5,412 bases of DNA. Source: an uncultured Eubacteriales bacterium. GTDB lineage: Bacteria > Bacillota > Clostridia > Oscillospirales > Acutalibacteraceae. Each line of letters starts with the position of its first letter. Position 1 is the first letter of the stretch. Below the pieces are notes generated by a model that ran no database searches, was not told the DNA's origin, and saw only the letters and a list, made by a program, of their open reading frames with translations. Shown here one piece after another: positions 1 through 3,459 of the stretch. The stretch is taken from the NCBI GenBank assembly GCA_900321595.1, contig ONWP01000036.1:1-5412 (forward strand), written 5' to 3'. The translations under genes and the position numbers were made by a program.

Positions 1-24
1 CAACACGAAATTCGGAAACGCAGC

Positions 25-68
25 AAAAAAAAGCGCTGAACCGTGATTCCTCAACAGGTTCAGCACTT
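25..68 (-). terminator. Intrinsic terminator of the tRNA-Thr/tRNA-Tyr unit
   Basis: Read on the minus strand, a 12-bp stem (57-68 pairing with 31-42, including one G-U pair) encloses a 14-nt loop and is followed at once by eight U residues (25-32). It begins immediately after the encoded CCA of tRNA-Tyr, so it ends the two-tRNA transcript. The remaining bases 1-24 show nothing I can identify. Confidence 0.9.
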
Positions 69-69
69 T

Positions 70-154
70 TGGTGGGAAAGGGTGGATTCGAACCACCGAA
101 GCAACTTGCAACAGATTTACAGTCTGCCCCCTTTGGCCACTCGGGAACTTTCCC
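70..154 (-). tRNA. tRNA-Tyr (GTA anticodon)
   Basis: This is an 85-nt class II tRNA with an encoded 3' CCA (70-72) and discriminator A at 73. The 7-bp acceptor stem pairs 148-154 with 74-80. The anticodon loop reads CTGTAAA, with GTA at 118-120 (complement), flanked by a 5-bp stem containing one G-U pair. The T arm is a perfect 5-bp stem around TTCGAAT. The extra-long variable arm with a small hairpin is expected for bacterial tRNA-Tyr. It is the second tRNA in the transcript, 13 nt after tRNA-Thr, and is probably processed from a dicistronic precursor. Confidence 0.97.
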
Positions 155-167
155 ATATGAAATTGTG

Positions 168-243
168 TGGAGCTGGTGGACGGACTTGAACCCCCGACCT
201 GCTGATTACAAATCAGCTGCTCTACCAACTGAGCTACACCAGC
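168..243 (-). tRNA. tRNA-Thr (TGT anticodon)
   Basis: This is a 76-nt tRNA with a perfect 7-bp acceptor stem (237-243 with 172-178), discriminator U (171) and an encoded CCA (168-170). The anticodon loop TTTGTAA carries TGT (complement of 208-210) on a perfect 5-bp stem, so it reads ACN threonine codons, mainly ACA. The D arm has the usual AGCTCAGTTGGTAGAGC pattern. One oddity is the T stem, GGGGG opposite CCGTC, which leaves a central G-G mismatch and one G-U pair. It is the first tRNA of the unit, about 13 nt after the predicted transcription start. Confidence 0.96.
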
Positions 244-262
244 ACATCCCCAGCGCTTTGAA

Positions 263-311
263 ATAATACCACACGTCTCACGGAAAGTCAAGCACTTTTT
301 TCAAACTTTTT
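263..311 (-). promoter_or_regulatory. Promoter of the tRNA unit, with A-tract UP element
   Basis: On the minus strand a -35 box TTGACT (286-291) and a -10 box TATTAT (263-268) are separated by exactly 17 bp. The predicted start is near 256-257, about 13 nt before tRNA-Thr. Upstream of the -35 lie two A-tracts, A6 (complement of 296-301) and A5 (307-311), centred near -42 and -53. These are the positions where the RNA polymerase alpha C-terminal domains bind UP elements of stable-RNA promoters. The boxes are directly visible; strength is inferred. Confidence 0.88.
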
Positions 312-355
312 ATCACCGCCGCGCGGATCACTGACCGCTTCGCGAGCCGGCCGGG

Positions 356-388
356 GAACCGATTTGCCCGGCAAGCCGGTTCTTTTTT
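356..388 (+). terminator. Orphan intrinsic terminator-like hairpin
   Basis: Arms 356-367 and 371-382 form a 12-position stem (one A-C mismatch, one G-U pair) closed by a CCG loop and followed by six T residues (383-388). This is a textbook plus-strand terminator, but no plus-strand gene precedes it in the window: the tRNAs upstream run the other way. It may stop antisense readthrough towards the hydrolase promoter or be the 3' end of a small RNA. I see no convincing plus-strand promoter just upstream. Confidence 0.65.
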
Positions 389-436
389 ATACGCGCAACG
401 GTTTCGCCCGATTTTGTCCACTTTCGCGCTTTCGGA

Positions 437-465
437 TTGATTCTCCGCGATCTGTATGCTATACT
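437..465 (+). promoter_or_regulatory. Extended -10 promoter of the alpha/beta hydrolase gene
   Basis: TTGATT (437-442), a 17-bp spacer and TATACT (460-465), with a TG at 457-458 giving an extended -10 (TGCTATACT). The expected start is near 472-473, leaving a leader of about 25 nt before the ATG at 498. An in-frame ATG at 456 lies inside this promoter and upstream of the transcription start, so it cannot be the start codon of this transcript. Confidence 0.85.
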
Positions 466-486
466 GTGCGGGATTTATTATTACAC

Positions 487-492
487 AGAGGG
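487..492 (+). promoter_or_regulatory. Ribosome binding site that fixes the hydrolase start at 498
   Basis: AGAGGG ends 5 nt before the ATG at 498. Translation from there begins with a basic N-terminus and hydrophobic segment typical of a membrane signal. The longer frame from 456 would add 14 residues, has no comparable site and overlaps the promoter. Confidence 0.8.
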
Positions 493-497
493 ATTTG

Positions 498-1208
498 ATG
501 AAACACAAACGCATTCTGATCTTCGCGGCGGCGCTCCTGCTGCTCTTCGGCGGCTGCGCCGTCTATGTGCAGACCTATTACCGGGCGCTTCCCGCCGCGG
601 CGGACGCGCTTCTGGACGGCGACGGCGTCCGCGTGGAGGAGACCGCCTACGGCTGGCGCTTCGACGGGCCCGGCGAGGAGGCCGCCATGATCTTCTACCC
701 CGGCGGCAAGGTCGAGGAAACCGCCTACGCGCCGCTGATGCGGACGCTGGCAGCGGACGGGCTCGACGCCTGCCTCGTCAGGATGCCCTTCCGCCTCGCG
801 ATCTTCGGCGTCGGACAGGCGCGAGACGTGATGGCGCGGCATGACTATGACCGCTGGTACATCGGCGGACACTCCCTGGGCGGCGTCACGGCGGCCATGT
901 TCGCCGCACGGCAGCCGGAGACGCTTGACGGCGTGGTGATGCTGGCGGCCTACGCGAACGGGCCGCTGGACGCGGAGCTGCCCGCCCTGTGGATCGTCGG
1001 CGAACACGACGGCGTTCTGAACCGGGACAAGTACGAGCAAAAGAAGGTCAACTGCCCGCGCGGCGAAGAATACCTGATCCCCGGCGGCAATCACGCCGGC
1101 TTCGGGTTATACGGTCCCCAGTCCGGCGACGGCGAAGCGGGGATCCCCGCCGCTGCGCAGATCCGGAAGACCGCCGACCGGATCCTGGCTTTCACAAAAA
1201 CCGGATGA
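498..1208 (+). CDS. Alpha/beta hydrolase with N-terminal membrane anchor or signal peptide
   Basis: This 236-residue protein has an alpha/beta-hydrolase fold resembling the Abhydrolase_5 (PF12695) type found in Firmicutes. Residues 1-5 are basic (MKHKR) and 6-19 hydrophobic, followed by Cys20. The pattern LFGGC resembles but does not match a strict lipobox, so it could be a signal anchor, a secreted protein or a lipoprotein. The YPGG segment at 67-70 is a plausible oxyanion region. The nucleophile elbow GHSLGG places Ser126 as nucleophile, with Asp171 (GEHD) and His199 (GGNHAGFG) completing a likely triad. The C-terminal YGPQSGDGEAG (205-215) is reminiscent of this subgroup. It probably acts at or outside the membrane on an ester, lipid or similar substrate, which the sequence does not reveal. 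It stands alone, with its own promoter and terminator, divergent from the tRNA unit. The start at 498 was chosen over 456 because of the ribosome binding site and promoter position. Confidence 0.9.
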   Translation: MKHKRILIFAAALLLLFGGCAVYVQTYYRALPAAADALLDGDGVRVEETAYGWRFDGPGEEAAMIFYPGGKVEETAYAPLMRTLAADGLDACLVRMPFRLAIFGVGQARDVMARHDYDRWYIGGHSLGGVTAAMFAARQPETLDGVVMLAAYANGPLDAELPALWIVGEHDGVLNRDKYEQKKVNCPRGEEYLIPGGNHAGFGLYGPQSGDGEAGIPAAAQIRKTADRILAFTKTG

Positions 1209-1210
1209 AT

Positions 1211-1250
1211 CGAAGACGGCCGCCCCCCACGCGGCTGTCTTCGTGATTTT
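1211..1250 (+). terminator. Intrinsic terminator after the hydrolase gene
   Basis: Two 13-nt arms (1211-1223 and 1231-1243, fully paired with one G-U) enclose a 7-nt C-rich loop, 2 nt after the stop codon. The T-run after it is short and interrupted (TGATTTT), so termination may be less complete than at the other sites. The next gene has its own promoter directly downstream. Confidence 0.8.
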
Positions 1251-1254
1251 GCCC

Positions 1255-1283
1255 TTGCGATTTTCGCTTTGATATGTTATAAA
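1255..1283 (+). promoter_or_regulatory. Extended -10 promoter of the AI-2E family transporter gene
   Basis: TTGCGA (1255-1260), a 17-bp spacer and TATAAA (1278-1283), with TG at 1275-1276 forming an extended -10. The predicted start near 1290 leaves a leader of about 92 nt before the ATG at 1382. The leader contains a short palindrome CTTCGAAG (1358-1365) beside the ribosome binding site, but I recognise no riboswitch in it. Confidence 0.75.
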
Positions 1284-1365
1284 ATATAGTAAAGCGTCAG
1301 GTTTTCGAAACGACAAACGTGAAGCGATGCGCGCCTGCCGCGTCCCGCGTCGAGAATCTTCGAAG

Positions 1366-1371
1366 AAGGAG
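1366..1371 (+). promoter_or_regulatory. Ribosome binding site that fixes the transporter start at 1382
   Basis: AAGGAG sits 10 nt before the ATG at 1382. An in-frame GTG at 1319 would add 21 residues of arginine-rich sequence with no ribosome binding site. The segment after the ATG goes directly into the first membrane helix, as expected for the family. Confidence 0.85.
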
Positions 1372-1381
1372 TATCCGATCT

Positions 1382-2659
1382 ATGAATCTGGACAAAATCA
1401 TCAGTAAAAAGACGTTATTTGAAGTCGGCGCCGCCGTCGTGATCGTCTATCTGATCATCCACTACTGGAGCATCGCGGCCCATCTGCTGTCCAACCTCTG
1501 GAAGGCCGTGCTGCCGCTGCTGATCGGCGCGGTCATCGCGTACCTGCTCAATATCCTGATGAGCTTTTATGAGCGGCACTATCTGTTCGGAGAGAAGTCG
1601 CGGCGCGCCGTCTGTCTCATCGGCGCGATCCTGACGATCCTCGCCATCGTCGCGCTGATCATCGGCCTGGTGGTGCCGCAGCTGACCAAATGCATCACCC
1701 AGCTTGTCAAAAGCGCGCCGGCCGCGCTGGAAAGGCTCTTCACCAACGAGAAGCTGCTGCGGCTGCTGCCGAAGCAGGCGCTCGATTGGGTCACGAATAT
1801 TGACGCGAGGATCAATCAAGTCGACTGGGGCGCGTTGATCCAGAAGGCCTTCAACTGGTTCAAAGGCGGCGCGACCGGCGAAAAGCTGACGAATTTTCTC
1901 TCCAATACGATCTCCTGGGTGGGTTCGGTCGGCATCGGCATCATCTTCGCCATCTACTACCTGTCTTCGCGGGAGAAGATCCTCTCCTATATGAACCGCA
2001 TCCTGCGCCGGTATCTGAAGGCCTCCCTCCTGGACCGCCTGTTCTACTACGGACACAATCTGAACGAGACGTTCCACAAGTATATCGTGGCGGAATGCAT
2101 GGCGGCGATCATTCTGGGCGTCCTCTGCTTTTTCCCCATGCTCATCCTCCGCATTCCCTACGCCGGGATGCTCGCCGTGCTGATCGCGATCATGGAGCTG
2201 ATCCCCTACGTCGGCATCGCGCTGAGCACCGTGGTCGGCTTCATCATGATCCTGTCCGAATCCCCGGCCAAGGCTGTGATCTTCGTCGTCCTGGTCATTG
2301 TGATCAAGACGCTCGACAGCAACCTCATCTATCCGCGCGTCGTGGGCAGCAGCATCGGCGTGCCGGGCATCGTGGTCTTCGCGGGCATCACCGTGGGCGG
2401 CTCGCTGTTCGGCCTGATGGGCATCCTGTTCAGCATCCCCTTCGCGACCGCGCTCTATACGGAGCTGAAACGGCGCCTGGACGAGGGCAGCCAGCCGGCG
2501 CACGTCGGCTTTTACAACCGGTTGTTCGCCTCAGACAACACCGCGAAGCTCAGCGATCAGGTCGACCGGATCGTGCGCTCATCGGCGCTCGAGGACGCTG
2601 TCGAAGAGGCTGGCGCGCCGTCTGACACAGTCGAAAACGCGCCCGCGGACAACGGCTGA
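1382..2659 (+). CDS. AI-2E family transporter (PF01594-like membrane protein)
   Basis: This 425-residue polytopic membrane protein belongs to the AI-2E/UPF0118 family, whose studied members include the E. coli autoinducer-2 exporter TqsA and bacterial Na+/H+ antiporters; the substrate here cannot be read from sequence. Hydrophobic segments lie at about 12-28, 40-60, 76-98, 180-195, 235-256, 262-291, 298-308 and 326-360. A soluble loop (about 99-175) separates the N- and C-terminal helices. Family hallmarks are visible: MELIPYVG at 271-278, then a LDSNLIYPRVVG segment at 311-322, and the GVPGI...GGSLFGLMGILFSIPFA stretch at 326-355. One departure is YIVAE at 234-238, where many relatives have a Gly-Gln pair. 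The last 60 or so residues form a polar, acidic cytoplasmic tail. Length is slightly above the usual 340-400. It is monocistronic, with its own promoter and a strong terminator. Confidence 0.92.
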   Translation: MNLDKIISKKTLFEVGAAVVIVYLIIHYWSIAAHLLSNLWKAVLPLLIGAVIAYLLNILMSFYERHYLFGEKSRRAVCLIGAILTILAIVALIIGLVVPQLTKCITQLVKSAPAALERLFTNEKLLRLLPKQALDWVTNIDARINQVDWGALIQKAFNWFKGGATGEKLTNFLSNTISWVGSVGIGIIFAIYYLSSREKILSYMNRILRRYLKASLLDRLFYYGHNLNETFHKYIVAECMAAIILGVLCFFPMLILRIPYAGMLAVLIAIMELIPYVGIALSTVVGFIMILSESPAKAVIFVVLVIVIKTLDSNLIYPRVVGSSIGVPGIVVFAGITVGGSLFGLMGILFSIPFATALYTELKRRLDEGSQPAHVGFYNRLFASDNTAKLSDQVDRIVRSSALEDAVEEAGAPSDTVENAPADNG

Positions 2660-2687
2660 AGCGGAACAAATCTGAATTATAATACGC

Positions 2688-2722
2688 GATCGGAAGCGCC
2701 GCGGCGCTTCCGATCCTTTTTT
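2688..2722 (+). terminator. Strong intrinsic terminator of the transporter gene
   Basis: Positions 2688-2715 form a perfect 28-bp palindrome (14-nt arms), followed by C and six T residues (2717-2722). It lies 28 nt after the transporter stop codon. It insulates this gene from the converging rpsT unit, which has its own terminator 26 bp further on. Confidence 0.93.
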
Positions 2723-2747
2723 CACGCCCCTCACCCGGAAATGAGGC

Positions 2748-2779
2748 AAAAAGAAAAACAGCAGGGACTCCCGCTGTTT
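2748..2779 (-). terminator. Intrinsic terminator of the rpsT/small-protein unit
   Basis: On the minus strand a 10-bp stem (2770-2779 with 2756-2765, one G-U pair) encloses an AGTC loop and runs into a TTTTTCTTTTT-type tract (the final stem T residues plus complement of 2748-2755). It lies about 73 nt after the stop of the 66-residue gene. The intervening 2780-2852 is untranslated and holds a tandem 8-bp repeat (2836-2851). Confidence 0.88.
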
Positions 2780-2852
2780 CACTTACAACATTCAGGCGAC
2801 CGAAACACAGCCTGCCGCTTACGCGCAGTGCGTCCCGATCCGTCGATCCGTC

Positions 2853-3053
2853 TTATTCGGCGACGGTCTCAGACTTGAATTCCTCGTCGCAGCAGGAGCA
2901 GGAGACGTAGTTCTCCTCCGTGTTGCCTTCGTTCTTCTTTTTCTTATCAAGATACTTCTTGACGCAGACGCACACGGCGGTGCAGAAGCCGGCGATGGCG
3001 ATGCAGATCGCGACGATCTTCATGATCTTCTTCATCTTCGAGCACTTCTTCAT
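2853..3053 (-). CDS. Small cysteine-rich single-pass membrane protein, function unknown
   Basis: I do not recognise this 66-residue protein. It has a lysine-rich N-terminus (1-12), one hydrophobic segment (about 13-31) and a charged KKYLDKKKK stretch (32-40). The tail is acidic (41-66) and carries YVSCSCCDEE at 49-58. There are eight cysteines: Cys4, four in or at the edge of the membrane segment (17, 24, 28, 30), and Cys52, 54 and 55. Both flanks of the helix are basic, so orientation is uncertain. The CSCC cluster could bind metal, form disulfides or be modified, but this is inference. The start is supported by GGAAGG (within 3061-3070 complement) 7 nt before the ATG. The gene lies 45 nt after rpsT with no terminator between, and the shared terminator follows it, so it is almost certainly co-transcribed with rpsT. 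It is unlikely to be a chance frame given this context and its membrane-protein pattern. Confidence 0.8.
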   Translation of the reverse strand: MKKCSKMKKIMKIVAICIAIAGFCTAVCVCVKKYLDKKKKNEGNTEENYVSCSCCDEEFKSETVAE

Positions 3054-3098
3054 GTTGCTACCTTCCCTTCTTGATGTCTATCCCGCTTCACACGGAGC

Positions 3099-3362
3099 TC
3101 AAGCGTTGGAGTTGTTGAGTCTGACAGCCAGCGCAGACTTTTTGCGCGCTGCGTTGTTCTTATGAATAAGACCCTTGGCAGCGGCCTGATCGATCTTCTT
3201 CTGAGCAGCCTTAACAAGCTCGGCTCTGTCCTCAGCGCCGCCCGCGATCGCGGCGTCGGCCTTCTTGATCGCAGTCTTCAGCGCGGAATTGGCGGCCTTG
3301 TTTCTCTTCGCCTTCGTGGCGTTCACAAGCACGCGCTTCTTCGCAGACTTAATGTTGGGCAT
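3099..3362 (-). CDS. rpsT: 30S ribosomal protein bS20
   Basis: This 87-residue, Lys/Ala-rich, all-helical protein binds 16S rRNA in the body of the 30S subunit and assists its assembly. The N-terminus MPNIKSAKKRV and the conserved KRNKAANSALKTAIKK region (19-34) identify bS20, as does the C-terminal KGLIHKNNAARKKS pattern (63-76). Length matches the family (85-90). A strong ribosome binding site AGGGAGG (complement of 3374-3380) lies 11 nt before the ATG. The promoter at 3403-3431 gives a leader of roughly 34 nt. It is first in a two-gene unit with the small cysteine-rich membrane protein. In many Firmicutes rpsT lies near holA or the spore protease gpr; neither is seen here. Confidence 0.97.
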   Translation of the reverse strand: MPNIKSAKKRVLVNATKAKRNKAANSALKTAIKKADAAIAGGAEDRAELVKAAQKKIDQAAAKGLIHKNNAARKKSALAVRLNNSNA

Positions 3363-3402
3363 TTTGCGTTACACCTCCCTCTGACAGTCCGTTTACCGAT
3401 GT

Positions 3403-3449
3403 ATTTTAACACAGGAAAGGCGGAATTGCAAGCGGTTTTTTGCTTTTTT
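3403..3449 (-). promoter_or_regulatory. rpsT promoter with double A-tract UP element
   Basis: On the minus strand TTGCAA (3426-3431), a 17-bp spacer and TAAAAT (3403-3408), preceded by TGT for an extended -10. The start is predicted near 3396. Two A6 tracts (complements of 3436-3441 and 3444-3449) sit just upstream of the -35, centred near -42 and -50, as in UP elements of ribosomal promoters. The -35 begins 28 nt after the stop codon of the preceding minus-strand gene. Confidence 0.87.
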
Positions 3450-3459
3450 CCCGCGAATC

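Noticed and set aside
69..266. 65-codon plus-strand frame across the tRNA genes
   Set aside because: It is a translation of the complement of two tRNA genes. The well-known tRNA-derived peptide pattern GFEPP...NPRP is a familiar annotation artefact.
459..1094. 211-codon minus-strand frame over the hydrolase gene
   Set aside because: It lies opposite a gene with an intact catalytic triad and its own promoter and terminator. Its composition is that of a GC-rich shadow frame.
1319..1381. GTG start adding 21 residues to the transporter
   Set aside because: It has no ribosome binding site and gives an arginine-rich extension foreign to the family. The ATG at 1382 has AAGGAG at good spacing.
1415..2503. 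Long open frame (362 codons) on the minus strand, opposite the transporter gene
   Set aside because: Its product is extremely Asp/His/Arg/Gln-rich with no family resemblance, as expected when hydrophobic GC-rich codons are read in reverse. The opposite strand encodes a clear membrane transporter.
2095..2625. 176-codon plus-strand frame overlapping the transporter in another frame
   Set aside because: It is Arg/His-rich, has no ribosome binding site and overlaps entirely with the well-supported gene.
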